DNA from: Rhopalosiphum padi
Taxonomy: Eukaryota; Arthropoda; Insecta; Hemiptera; Aphididae
DNA: 64,000 nucleotides
Direction: 5' to 3'
NCBI RefSeq assembly: GCF_020882245.1
Contig: NC_083599.1
Coordinates: 53,904,748-53,968,747, forward strand
Shown piece after piece: positions 36,341 to 49,520 of this stretch. Made by a program: the position numbers and the translations under genes. The notes below the pieces were generated by a model. That model was not told the origin of the DNA. It worked only from the letters and a program-made list of their open reading frames with translations, and searched no databases. Each line of letters opens with the position of its first letter. Position 1 is the stretch's first letter.

Positions 36341-36765
36341 TTAAGAGGACGCCATACCCGCATGTGTTGTCTGTCTTACTAACGTACATCATAACAAATT
36401 TTCGTTCAGTAGAATGCATTTTTGTGACTTTAGCTTTAATATTAGAGTAAATTTACCTATAATAAAATTTAAAGGTAAGAATATTATCTAGACAATGACA
36501 TGATTTTATTGATATTATCATTTTAAAGTGAGTTATGAACATTTTAAAGTTGTAATATTTTACATAGCTATAACTCACTTTAAAATGATAATATCATTAA
36601 AAGCATATGTCATTGTCTAGATAATATTCTTACCTATAAATTTTTTAATAGGTAAATTTACTCTAATATTAAAGCTAACGTCACAAAATGCATTCTACTG
36701 AACGAAAATTTGTTATGATGTACGTTAGTAAAAAAACATGCAAATGCATAAAAATCCTAGCCTTA
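36341..36765. repeat. Foldback element, copy D, right end replaced
   Basis: Left end TTAAGAGGACGCCATACCCG. The arms are mirrored around about 36540-36580 (ACTCACTTTAAAATGATAAT). At about 36732 the right arm breaks off in ACGTTAGTAAAA and is followed by CATGCAAATGCATAAAAATC, the right-end signature of the TAGGGCT/CAGGGCT family, so a second transposon fragment abuts it. Confidence 0.75.
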
Positions 36766-37484
36766 ATAATAACATTTAGGTATCATTATTTTTTTTCTGC
36801 AACAATCGTTTTCAAAAATGTTATAGTTCGATTTTGTACAGGTGGGTCGGGACACACCCACACACTTATACACATGTGCTGTGTTCAAGAGTATGCGTTT
36901 TGAATGCATCAACCCTCTCTGACAATAAAATATCTCGACCCGAATACAATGATTATGATGAACAGAATACACACATCATATAATTTATTTTATTACAGGG
37001 GTTCTCAAACTGTTCGGCACAGTACGACCAATTTTTAAAAATGCTTTAATTTTGGTGACTTATACCTACGCATACTAGCTAATGACCGATTTTTTTTCAC
37101 TTGACCCGCCAAAAATATTTCACAACCCACAGTTTAGGTTAACTAAAAATTATAATATATTAAATATTATTAGTAATTATCCTACGTTTCATCCAAATTT
37201 TTTTATACCAAATCTAAAAGCAAAAAAATATATATATAGTGAATGTATACAAGTGTATACAAGCTTTTATTACTCATGAAAAATGTATTGCGTGTATTTG
37301 TATATTAAAATCATTTTGTATAAAATAAAGATTTGTAATTTATAACGATAACATCGATAAAAATAAATATTTATAAAAATTTGACTATGGATTTGAATAT
37401 GAATATGTATCGCGGCCGCCGACACAACGTCCAGTATACTCAATATAGGTAGCAGCACATGACGGCGATAATAATTAAATCGAA
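36766..37484. other. AT-rich sequence with an isolated hAT-type end
   Basis: At 36999 CAGGGGTTCTCAAACTGTTC begins a typical hAT end, and CCACAGTTTAGG near 37130 could be its decayed partner. Short ORFs on both strands here lack recognisable content. Confidence 0.35.
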
Positions 37485-37862
37485 CGACGTAAACATGTTT
37501 ACGCAAAACAAACGAAATGCCTTTAAAAAACTGTTTTAAGAGTAAAAACACCTAAACTAAATTATAGAAAACAATATTTTGGATGGAACCTCATTGGGGT
37601 TTTGTATTTATAATACACAGCTCGTAATTAAAAGCACCAAAACCTTTTTTTTTACTTTTTTTAAAAAATAATTCTAACTTTTTTAATACTTAATATTTTT
37701 TTTTTTAAAAACCTATGAGGTTCCCTCCTAAATATTGTTCTCTATACCTACATTTCATAATATTAACTTTCAAATATTACTCTAAAATCTTTAGATGCCG
37801 TTTTGTTTGTTTTCCGTTTAATAAGTTTTTACCGCGGAAAATGGCCAGTGTAGCGTCCTCTT
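37485..37862. repeat. Palindromic element ending GTGTAGCGTCCTCTTAA
   Basis: The inner arms are clear: ACAATATTTTGGATGGAACC at about 37570 against GGTTCCCTCCTAAATATTGT at about 37720. The outer arms match more loosely (GCAAAACAAACGAAATGCC against GCCGTTTTGTTTGTTTTCC). The right end GCGTCCTCTTAA is the same terminus as the foldback family at 7643 and 36341, but the interior differs, so it is a second family with shared ends. Confidence 0.6.
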
Positions 37863-40523
37863 AAAAATAAAAGAAAATGGATTTGTTTGAAGAATATTAT
37901 AAATTCAAAAAAAAAGTATATTAATTGTCAAAATATTATTATTAAATTTATAATTTATAATAATTAAATGCCAGTTATTTAAAATAAAATAAAATTATTC
38001 CTGTTTTATATTGTAATTTTCGCTCGTTTTTCGTTGTCGACCAATATAATTTTTGTATTTTTGGAATAAATTTTTAAATTTTTACAAAACACTATTTAAT
38101 TTAATGTAGATAGTAGATCTTAGTTTGAATTTCATTTATTAATTATGAGTTATGACACACAACCAGACACTTATTGCTAGAGAAATATGATTAAAACTTT
38201 TGTTAAATAATGAATGAAAATGTTGGTTGTTCTTATTTTTGATTCCAATGCGTTAGCTGCCCAAACACTTGGTAGAAATAAACAATCTTCCGAGATTAGT
38301 AGGTATCGGTTGAATAGTCACAAGCATTTGTTAATCTGTCATTTACTGGACAGTCATATAGTAGATCTTTAACAAAGCAATTTATTACTTTAACTGGATT
38401 TAAAAATATCAAACTAAATGTATTATACTGTATCAGTTAACCAATTTCTGAAGATTCGTCTGTATATAGAAAGAAGTTAGATCGACATCAAATTATTGTT
38501 GTATTCAGCCAGACATTGTCAGCATTGTCTACAGATTTATGAATTACTAATTCAAAATCAATAGTAATCTTTTATCGCGAGAACGGAAAATCAAGTGATT
38601 TACACTTTTCAACCATTTTAGTAAACATAAAATCATAAGTCTTGATCGATATCTCTATGAACAAACAATATATTAACGGAATAAAATATCCATTTTTAAA
38701 TCCAACCAAAGTTAATATTTGATTAAAAAATCTTGATAAATATTTAAACCTAAGTACCATCTACCTAGATATATATTTTCGGTATAAGCCGTAGAATTAG
38801 AAAAATCGTATATAATATGTACATACCTAGTAGGTACATTAGTACTTATATAATAAATAAATTAAAATAATAATATATTTTTTTTTACAGCTAACAGTAC
38901 TGAAAACCCTAAACCAAATACTTTAATATACTAGCAACAAATTATTTTAATACTGTGAAATTTAATAAAAAAATCATTTTTTTTTTTAATTAATGAATAA
39001 AATAGATTGTTTTGTTTTGCTTTTGATAAGGCGCTAAGTGTAAGATATTGAAATTGTAACTAAAATAATAAGCTAAGATATAGTATGGGTATTATATTTC
39101 ATTATCTGCGTTTGTATGTAGACTTTTTCAATTTTAAAACGAAATAATATCAGCATTTTTAAATTGTACATATAATGCAATTTTGTACTAATAAAAGTAT
39201 TTTACGTACTCATTACTTGCAAAACAATTTAAATATTGTAAAAAAGTTAATTACCTACACATTTACACACAAACAATATTCTTAACAGTTAACAAGTGTC
39301 ATAGTAAGTCAATCGAATTTAAAACATATTGCAGTCGTAAAGAAAATAAATAGTGTACGAGTGTACCGATTACCGAACTGGCAATTGCTGAGTACTGACG
39401 ACAAACATAATAGGTAAGAAAATTTAGAGAATAAAATACATATTATTATACTATCAATATCCACAAGACCACAAATATATAGGTAGTACCTACATCATAA
39501 TATATTAATATTAATACATTAAATCTGTGTTTATGACATCTCCTAAATCACATGATCTTGTCATGTTCTTAACGCATTTTGTCAGTTTGTCACACCAAGT
39601 CACAAATATATTTATTAAATAATAATAATTAATTATTAAATCTGTGCATTTTTACGAGATATGACAAATTGTAAAGTCAGAGAAAAGTGGAAAACATTGT
39701 AATATCATAGAATATTCAATGATAAAACCAATGATACATATAAATAACGAACGAAACATATAATACCTCCACCGTGGAGGCTCCATGCACAACAAAAATT
39801 AATTAAAATAAAAATAAAATTTAATTTAATAATGAAACAAACATAATATGGGTTATAAAAATTGTAATAACTAATTACTAATATCTTTTAGTATTTCATT
39901 AAGTATACGATACCTTAAATCAGAAAACATGAATTTTATATTATTAATTAATTTATATTTTTTGTTTTGCTGTTTATTCAGATTTGTTGTAAAAATGTTT
40001 CTGTTTTATGAACAATCTGGAAAATGTCCATGATTCCATTATTTAAACATGTATTTTAGACCAAAATAATGTGGAAATAAATAATAATACGTCATTTTAA
40101 TAACTGAAGTATAAAGCCGCTTTACGGAAAATAATATATTATAATACTATATTTTAAACTTATGTTTTATGAGGCATAGGCCCTATTAAAATAATATATC
40201 TGTCTCTTTTCTACGCATAAGTCCCATTTTGTAGGATATGGCATAATCATTATGACCAAAATTGGAAATATCAAATATCCCTCTGTAGAACAAAACAGTC
40301 TATCCTCGTGCTCAGTCGCTCACGCTCTATAATCTATACATGTTTGTCACTGCCCACTGGTCGCGCCATTGTTATCATAATATATCATCGTAGTCATTGT
40401 ACCTATAGGCTATCATCATCTGCACGTTTTGTTTGATTTCATATTTTCATTACCATTCCTGACAAAATATATTGAAAGTATAATATATACATAATATATA
40501 TTGTCATAATACCCGCACGTCAG
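37863..40523. other. AT-rich intergenic sequence upstream of eIF1
   Basis: The minus strand of 38230-38560 contains decayed segments such as FFLYTDESSEIG that faintly recall hAT transposases (DEST/S motif), with stops; this is weak. 39770 has a small palindrome (CCTCCACCGTGGAGG). 40300-40523 is less AT-rich and is probably the eIF1 promoter region. Confidence 0.4.
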
Positions 40524-40571
40524 CTCTTTTCTCTCGAATCTCTTCCCAGTTCCCGGCGTTGCTGTTCAGTT
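40524..40571 (+). promoter_or_regulatory. Candidate eIF1 core promoter elements
   Basis: CTCTTTTCTC at 40524-40533 fits the polypyrimidine (TCT) initiator described for ribosomal-protein and some translation-factor genes in flies. TCAGTT at 40566-40571 fits the arthropod initiator. Either would place the transcription start 95 to 145 bp upstream of the AUG at 40667. Inferred from motif and position only. Confidence 0.35.
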
Positions 40572-40666
40572 TTTAAAGTTCAACCTACGTGTCCAAAAGT
40601 TCTACCGCCGAGCGGAATTGTAAAAGGCCAGTCAAGTCGACACAACAAGAGATACGAACAATACGT

Positions 40667-42835
40667 ATGTCAATCCAAAATCTCAACGTATTTGGTAAGT
40701 ACCTACAAATTGGGGTTGCGCGTGTGGTCGTAATCATGAACACTTTCCTTAGTGGATTACGAGTGAAGCGCTGTGAACTATGAGCACGTTCGATTCCTAG
40801 CAATGTATGTTTTTTTGTGTATTTTCATTTTTCACAGGAAATGCACGTCACGTGCACCGACACTATTATTGCTTGCAAGGCTTGCGAGCGTGTTTATGAT
40901 TATGGGCGTCACCTCACTTTTGAGTACATGGCGGTACGCCCGCTGGCATGTTATTATGGCTAAACTCAACGGTATTGCGTTTACTGTGTTTTCTTTCATA
41001 GTCGTCAAAATGAACATGAGTGAATCTGATTGTTAACGACCAATCATAATCTTTCGCAGCCACACCGTTGTTTGCATGAATATTTTTGGTCATTTGTTTT
41101 ATGTTGCGTCCTCGTTGTGGGTCATGGGTATTGGACGTTGATTGATGTTATTTATTTTTTGTCACGTCCGTCTGGTTCTATTTGATGGCCTCTTATTAAA
41201 CTCCGTCAACACGTCTTCTATTATGAATCGTATATGTGGATATTGGTATGATATCTGTGATATAATCATTAAACATCTTCTGAGCAAAACTTAACCATTA
41301 AAGCTTTTAGATTTAATTGTGTGCACTTGATCCTGCCCATAAGAAGATGCTATACCCACATGTGTTGTACAAACGCATGTTTTACAAACGTACAACATAA
41401 TAAATATGCCTTCAGCAGAACCAATTTTGTGTCGTTAATTTTAATATAAGAGCACTTATTAAACATAAAGGCTAGAACATTATCTGTTATCACTCGTCTG
41501 TTTTATACAATATTTTAATCTCTAAGCAAGTTATAAGCATTATTATATTTTAGTATTATACATACTCATTATTCGCTTAAAACTCAAAATATTGTAAAAA
41601 ACTAACAAGCAATAAAAGATAATTTTCTTACCTTTTTTTTAATTATCAAATGATAGTAAGTCAATTTGCTCTAATATTAAAGTTAAAAACACTGAATCTG
41701 TTCTACTGAAAACAAGTTTACTATATTGTACATTTGTAAGATGAAGAAACATGCGGGTGTAGCATCCTCTTAATAATACCATAATGTACTAAACTTTGAT
41801 CTCAATCATAATTAACTGAAGCTATGTAAAGTTTCCCATGTCATATTTTAATATAATTTTCTAATTATTGAGGATTAGCACTTAAATGTACAACTAAATT
41901 TACTTACTATTGGGTTGAGTATATTTTTCTGTTCATATTTAATTTGTTATCAATTTATATATTTTTGAAAATTTAACTATAGATATTCAAAATTAATGAT
42001 CAGATATCATTTATAGTTTTTTTTTTTTTTGTATTAATCTGGGATAACTTTTCCAAAGTTTATTAGTTCATACTTACGTTATAATGTGATTTAGTCAATT
42101 ACACTCATCCCGTTTGGATTATTTTTATACTAATTAGTTAATAGTTTTATTTAAAAATAACTTATTGTTTATATTTTATATTTAAGACCCGTTTGCTGAT
42201 GCAAACAAGGGTGCAGACGATGATGTTCAAGATGGGCTTGTTCACATAAGAATTCAACAGCGTAATGGCCGTAAAACATTGACAACGGTTCAAGGTCTAT
42301 CATCAGAATATGACTTGAAGAAGATTGTACGCGCTTGCAAAATGGTAATAACAACTAATATAAAATATTTATTGTATTTAAACTTACTATCTAAATTCAT
42401 TTAATATTTTATTAATTGTTCCAAAAGAAATGTTTACAATACCTAAAAATGTAATAAAAATAGTTATTTATTTATGTAAATTAAAAATAACTTATTGCAT
42501 TTAATAATTTTGCTCTTTGTTTAGTATACAAAGTTATTAATTTTCTTTAAACTTTATAATAATTAACCTTAATATAAAATTTATTTATAATCATAAATTA
42601 CATGTTAAAAGCATACAGGTATTATAGTTACTCTTTTAATAAATTACTTATACTGTAAAAATTAATTTAAATAATTTAAATATTTTAGGAGTTTGCGTGC
42701 AATGGTACAGTAGTTGATCATCCTGAATACGGTGAAGTGTTACAGTTACAAGGTGACCAGCGAGAAAATATTTGTCAATGGTTGACTAAATGTGGTCTGG
42801 CCAAATCTGATCAACTAAAGGTCCATGGTTTCTAA
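40667..42835 (+). CDS. eIF1: Translation initiation factor eIF1 (SUI1), three exons
   Basis: Exons: 40667-40694, 42187-42344 and 42689-42835, joined at GT/AG sites in phase to give 110 residues. The protein starts MSIQNLNVF, continues DPFADANKGADDDVQDGLVH and RIQQRNGRKTLTTVQGLSSE, and ends DQLKVHGF. It is nearly identical to animal eIF1 over the full length (SUI1 fold from about residue 25 onward). eIF1 binds the 40S subunit near the P site and enforces AUG selection. The start is fixed by family alignment. Its AUG lies in a poor context (C at -3, T at +4: ACGTATGT), as is typical of eIF1 genes that autoregulate by leaky initiation. Intron 1 (1492 nt) contains a foldback transposon at 41340-41774. 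A 264-bp ORF in intron 1 (40773-41036) is not supported as a gene. Confidence 0.97.
41340..41774. repeat. Foldback element, copy E, in eIF1 intron 1
   Basis: Left end TAAGAAGATGCTATACCCAC and right end CATGCGGGTGTAGCATCCTC followed by TTAA. The arms mirror each other through the TTAATATAAGAGC and GCTCTAATATTAA segments. About 435 bp, no ORF. More diverged than copies B and D. Confidence 0.75.
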
Positions 42836-44836
42836 TACTTTGTATAATTACTTTACTCAGTCAAACAAATTACAATAATTAAAAAATTAAAAACATGCGT
42901 TAATAAATTTAATGTTTGATTCTACTGATTTTTCGAATTATTTATTTTATTATAAAAATTAATGTTATTTTATTGGTCTGAAGATAGTTACTTTTGTACT
43001 TATCAATATAATTAGTCACCCACGTATATGGCGGCTTTGCAGTGGTATATATAGTTAGTCGTTAGGTATTTCCTAAGAAGATACTTGGACATTGTGACAA
43101 AAGGCAACAGTAGTTGAATGGTATTTATGTAGTAATGTGTGTATAGCTCAATTCAATAAGCGTAAAAAATGGGCGGATCTGACTCATTCTATCATCCAAA
43201 TAGATAAATCCTCATTTCAAAGAAAAAGAATGTACAACATTACAACAAAAAACTTTAATAAGGATTTTAACTAATAGAACTAATGATAATAATATTTTTT
43301 AATTTAATGAATTACAATAAAACTCTACAACATGAACCACATGAAACAGTGTTAGCAGTGTACTAGTTATTAATATTAAATGTATGGATTCAGCGTTGTA
43401 TATAAATTTGTTAATCTACACAACTGATACCATTGTTAACTATAACATTATTGTATTTTTTTAACTCTAGTTTTAATGTTTGTTTCTTCATCGCTCAGTA
43501 GCTCTGTGAGAGTGATAATCATTGTTTCAGCTATTAGGTTTTATAAACAGGCCAAGTAACCATGCTTAGTGGATATAGAAATGCTGTATCCATATTTTAT
43601 ACTTCAATGGTAATAGTATGGTTAATACATTCTTAATTAGTTATAACTCTTGTAGATTCATATGTGTTATACTTGCATATTATTATATATAGAGGTATAA
43701 TTAGGGGTAGAGCTAATCAGGGCATAGCAAATAAAATAAAATATGCCCATATATATATATGTATTAATAAAATAAATTTTATTTAGAATATGTACATTGT
43801 AGTTAAACTATAATTTATTAATATAAATTAAGGACAATTTTGGACTATTCAAGATAGAAAATAATACAAAATATAAGTTTACATTAAGTATATAAATACT
43901 ACAAAATGATTATGAACTGTAATAAAAAATATATGCTGTTTATAATATTATGTTGAGTGAATACTGAATAGTGATGGTAATAGTTTTGAAAATTGAATTG
44001 TTTTATTATTATTTATTATTAAATATATAAGATACATAGTTAAAAATAGGATTCAAATTTCAACTCTCAATATTTATATTTATTGCCTTATTAGTATTAT
44101 ATCGGTCTTATTGATTTTTCAATATTTAGTCATTTATTTTATAAGTTTATGAAAGGAAGTTCTAGGAGAAATTCTATGATGAGCTTATATTATTGTTACT
44201 ATACAAAATTAAATGCATTTATTTATATTAATATAAGTGATTATCTAGGTTTTAATAAAATAATTATACATAAAAATGAAAATATCTAGTAGGTATTAAA
44301 GAAATTGCTATTATCATTTGTTGATTTTTATTTTTATTAATTAAATTTTAATTAACATTCAAACATCTATATTTTATTTGGAATCAAGTAAAAAAGTTGT
44401 TTAAAAAGAAGATTAAAAATGTACAAGAGTAGAAGTATATTAAATAGCCAGAAACATTGATAGACCTCGCTACGGTTCTGCATACATACGTATATTCATT
44501 GATACATATACATACATATTAATATATACCATATCTATAGTTTATTATATTATAATATAATAGATGCAATATGTACAAATTACCTCACACCATTTTTTAA
44601 TGAAAATTATTGAATAAATGTTTTTTTAAGCGTTTACAACTTCATTTAATTAAAGATCTTAAAATAACCACTTACAATTTAATGAATATATCAAATTTAA
44701 ATATTGTATAAATTAAAAAATTATTAAATAAATAAATATTATAATTATTAGAAAATAATAAATGGTAGGTAGGTATACTTAAAAGTTTTATCAGATACAT
44801 TATACGAAAAATACAATATAATTATTACGTAATATT
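42836..44836. other. eIF1 3' flank and AT-rich intergenic sequence
   Basis: The first few hundred bases probably hold the eIF1 3' UTR; AATAAATTTAATG at about 42902 could serve as a polyadenylation signal. No further gene seen. Confidence 0.45.
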
Positions 44837-45234
44837 TAGGGCTTGGATATAAATGTGTTTAAAAAATACCTATCAAAAAATGCGTTTATGACCTAAAAGC
44901 TCTAAAAAATATAAAAAAACAATTTATAATTTCAGCCTAGTTTAATTTAAAACTGGATTACCTGATATTAAGTTAAAAATGAAAATAATTTATATTACGT
45001 AGTACTATGTAGTACTTATATTTCAATGAAGTCAAATTTTAGTCATAATACGAGAAATGGGTTAAAGATATCCTAAAAAATTCAAAAATGTATTAAAAAC
45101 GTCAAAAACGCCCCAAATTAATTTTGTGGTTAGAACGCAAAGGACTTGTAACACAATTGTAGCTTGGAAAGCTTCGTATAAAAGCTATAATATACTCAAA
45201 AAAAAAATGCAAATGCATTAAAATCCGAGCTCTA
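44837..45234. mobile_element. 398-bp miniature element, TAGGGCTTGGAT ends
   Basis: The left end TAGGGCTTGGATATAAATG and the right end CATTAAAATCCGAGCTCTA are imperfect inverted copies. The right inner end has ATGCAAATGCATT, shared with the elements at 31303 and 51627. The target duplication is weak (5 of 8). Confidence 0.55.
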
Positions 45235-48144
45235 GTTTTACTTAATAGTTACTCCATAATAAAAACCATGCATGTATAAAATATTTCAAACGATCATTAA
45301 GTTAAACAAAAAATTAAAAAATTTTAAATTTTAGAATTATAAATAATAGTTAATGAATAATCAATACAAAACATTTGAAATGCTCCTATAATCATCAACA
45401 TATTAGATGGTGTAATTATTTTATTGACTATTTAATTATTTATTTAATTTTTTGTATTATTTATCGAAATATTTTGTATTGTAATAATATTCGTGTAGTT
45501 TTTCTTAAGGATTTTCATTCCATTACCTACCATAATAATTGACGGACTTGTCACACATGTTGATTAACGACTGCTGTAATGAGTATAATGAAAGACATTA
45601 TTTCTCATTGTTGAGTGTGTATTCAATCAAAATTATTTTTATTATTAGTCGCTTATGACCTATTTAACCCCACTATAATATATAAATGTTTCGAGATTCA
45701 TGTTTCCTCCTCGGTAGAAGACGTCGAAACCGATAAACATTTAGTCTTATAGACTTTGGTCTTACACAAATTTTACATTCGAATATTTAATGTGATAAAA
45801 TAATGACATTAAAACTTTGTGTACTCTTTTACTATGTGTACTTATATTTTCAAAAGATAAATCTAATAAACATAGGTTATACAGGCATACAGCAGAAACC
45901 AGTTTTCAATGTCTAAAGAAAATTTAATATCAATCATTGATGTACAAAGGGATCAACATTAACAAGTTGATTTAATTAAACATAATATGTTGTGTCTATT
46001 TTATAATATTATAATATAAGATATATTCAACTATAGTACTACTCGCATATAATATGTGCGAATACATAGTACGTTGTACCTATGTCAACATTAACTAAAA
46101 TCCTAATGTAAATGTCAACATCCACTAATAAATGTCTATATAATTTTAATTTTTCAACATTTACTAATCTATTAGGTGTATGTAGACATTCACCAATTTC
46201 GAACATTCACACATTATATATATATATTTTTTTATTTATAAGCATTTTAAGTTCAAATTTTTATAAAATCACAAACATTTACAACTAATTGGTGGTATAT
46301 ATATATGTGAATATGTGATATATATATATATTTATATTGGTCTTTAATGTTATACATTTAAACGTTAGTCTATATTATAAGTTGATTATTAAAAAAAATA
46401 AAAATAATTTGCTCTGGTGTGTAATATACTAATATGTCTTAAATGTATTTCGACATTGAATAGGTCATTGTAATGAATAATATTATATTGTATTAGAATT
46501 TAATGATAAATATTATTGAACACAAAAATGCTATTAAGACAAAAGAAACGGATAGATCAACATTCAATATACATTTCAGACTGGTATCTTAATGCTAATG
46601 AATAATGATAATTTGTTACGTATATTATTATCTTTATGTTTTATTTTTATTTAATAACTTTTAGTAGTTTGGACCAATGATAATTGATAATGTATATTGA
46701 TTTTACAATTATATGTGTATTTTGTGTGTATAGCATACACGATAAGTAATGAAAAAAAATTTGCTTAAATTTTCAACTTTGAAGATAGTGTAATAGTAAA
46801 TTAAATCTAGTTTTTTACTATGAGTCAGCAATGAAAATTTCCAGTACTTTTCAAAATAACAAGAAAAAAACAAAAACAAAAATGTTGAAAATTTAATACA
46901 AAATTCCTAATAAGTTTTTCATTTACAAATTAAAAAATATCGAGAATACAGTCTCAATATATTGTTATTAGCGTTTAAATTAAGAATATTTATGAAATTC
47001 GTAGTTTTGACAATTTTCAAATTATTTTGTATTACCTATATTAAGAAATTCATAATTTTTTTTTTATTTGTTAGAGATTTGAAAATTAATTATAAGTTAT
47101 AAGTTCTTGTTGTTCAAAAAAAAAAAAAAAATTGAAATTTTATTTTATTCTACAAATTATAGGTATTATATTTATCATATTTTTTTTTTTTTTTAGTGAA
47201 ATTTATAGTTTAAATTTTTACAAAAATGGATATTAAATAATGATTTTTTATCAAACTATTTTCTATTTCTCATAACCTCGAAAACAAATAGCCGTAGGGT
47301 ATAGATATATACATTTTTCACTATATGTTCATACCAATAATTTAAAATTTTAATAACAAAAAAATATCAAAATATTTTCTTTTTTTGAGCTATTTATAGT
47401 ATGAAAAAGTTTATTGGAGTCAGCGTTTGAAGTTCAAATTTTTACGATATTAGATATTTGCCAGTACAATAGTCAATTATAAATAATAGGTAATAAACAA
47501 ATAACTAATTATCCTTGAACAATTTTTGATATGTCGACACGACACGTCGTTTTACTTGTAATTGAAAAACAAATAATCGTAAATACTTGAAATTATTATC
47601 ATATATATAATATATTATTATTTTCTATAAAAATAAAAAAAACTTTCATAATAATTTTGACTCATTTTGAGCTATTTATAAACGTTATTAATTATTGTCG
47701 ATATTAATTTTTTTGCTATGTTAAAAATGAAAATGTAGATATTATAAAGGTCCTTGTAAGTTTTTATTCAAAAGTATTATGCTCAATTACTTTTTAAGTA
47801 TTTGAAGTTAAGATTTTGATAAAATTCGAAAATTTGTTTTTAAAATATTTGAAGTTAATATTTGGATGACATTACATATTTTGGTTGAAGAATAACGATG
47901 TTAGTTTGTTTGTTATAATTTAAAAACATCATTCGCGGGAACTTACGTTGGTACATAATGAATTTTACTATACGAAATTACATTTTCAAAATGTAAATTA
48001 AATATTAATTTTAAAATATCATATATTTATACCACTTAAATCGTTAACTGCAGAAAGAGGATAAGTCTATTTTTATTAATTTTTATTTTATTATCATTTT
48101 GCACTAAACACAGTACACACATGACACATATATACATCGTTTAA
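45235..48144. other. AT-rich sequence with repeat-like phrases
   Basis: 46740-47900 contains phrases similar to those inside the 32485-33375 element (TTGAGCTATTTATA, TTTGAAGTTCAAATTTTTAC), so it is probably an older relative. 45680-45740 (TTTCCTCCTCGGTAGAAGAC...) is less AT-rich without recognisable content. No gene. Confidence 0.35.
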
Positions 48145-48671
48145 CAGTGTTGGGTAAGTTACTTTTAAAAAGTAATCAAGTTACTTTACTCGTTACTCAA
48201 AAAAAATTGTAATGAAATTATTTTCTATTAGAAAAGTAACTACGTTATTTTCTCGTTACAAATTTTTTTTTTTTTAATTTCTTAGCAATTAATATTCTGC
48301 CAAGCAATAATATAACTAGAAACTGGTACACTACCAACAGTAAAAATGTATAGTTTGAAAAAAGATGTACAAAAATAACATTTACAGTAGTAAATAATAC
48401 ATAATTAAAGTCATGTCAAAACCGTGGAGGCGAGTTAAAATTAAATATATATATATAATAGATTGGTATACCTAATACGGCAATACCCGTATTATTATAG
48501 ACATATTTTTAAAATTTTTTTTTTTTAATTAACAATACTGCAATTATAGGTACTAAATAATTCGAAACTGTAACGCGTTATATTATAAAAATTACATATT
48601 AAAAGTAATTTCCATTACATTTTCGTTACTTGGAAATAATTCTAATGTAATTACGTAACTACCCAACAATG
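48145..48671. mobile_element. 527-bp hAT-type element, CAGTGTTGGGTA ends
   Basis: The left end CAGTGTTGGGTAAGTTAC and the right end GTAACTACCCAACAATG are inverted with few mismatches. The flanks TCGTTTAA (48137-48144) and TCGTTTAC (48672-48679) form an 8-bp target duplication with one mismatch. The interior holds further inverted GTTACTTTT-like phrases; no ORF. Confidence 0.82.
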
Positions 48672-49520
48672 TCGTTTACTGCAAAAAGGAGACAAATCCG
48701 ACTGTCCAAACATCCGAAAATAGCAGTTAACAAGTTACAATAGAAAAAGGTCGTGTCCATACTTCGTTTTTTAACTCATCTGAAAAATTATAAAAAGTAG
48801 ACTTATCCTTTTTCTCCAGCGATTAATGTTCAACATTTTTGTACATATTCACACCGTTTTACAGTAAAGTCAAAACTCAGAAGTCAGAGTCAAAGGTGGT
48901 ATTGATTCATTAATGGTATGTTTATAATACTTGATAAGTGATTACAGATTAAATGCAATGCTTTCGGGAAAAATTAACTAATCCTAGGTAATAAGTTACA
49001 GTTACTAATTGTTTTATAAATTACTATAATAAGAATATAAATATATAATAAAATATACTTAGTAATAACAAATAACAGAATGTTTTCGCTTAGAATCGTT
49101 TTTCGTGTGCAATGATTTATGCAGTAGATTAATCAATGAATGCAAGGTAGTGTAACACCCAACGCCTACTTTACAGTAGAGTGATTACCTAATTTTCATC
49201 ATTTTTTTTTTAAAATTAGAGAGTACCTATTTATTTTATCGCCCCGATAGGCGATAATATAATTACCTATATATTTAATATTTATAAATATACATGTATA
49301 ATGTATAACACAGTCTCTTATACGCAGTCTCTTGAAACCCATCTGGCATCTCGTACGGTATAATAATAAAGGCATGTTTAATTAATTATATTATAAATTT
49401 TAAAACCGTTGTTTTATACAATTTCTAAAATATTTCAAGTTCCCGCTCATTAGGAATAGCGCCCCTTGTCAGTTTGCAGTAAACTAATGAACTTTTGTGC
49501 CAATGCAATGTCACTGTCGC
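48672..49520. other. AT-rich sequence with a repeat right end
   Basis: 49085-49210 (GAATCGTTTTTCGTGTGCAA and the following CTTTACAGTAGAGTGAT) matches the sequence at the right edge of and downstream of the 32485-33375 repeat, where CAGCAGAGCGAT occurs. No gene. Confidence 0.45.

Noticed and set aside
38230..38560. Decayed hAT transposase on the minus strand
   Set aside because: Only a short DESS-type motif in a stop-rich frame; too weak for a feature of its own.
40773..41036. 87-codon ORF and its antisense partner in eIF1 intron 1
   Set aside because: No recognisable content; it lies within an intron with slightly higher GC content and has an overlapping ORF on the other strand, as expected by chance.
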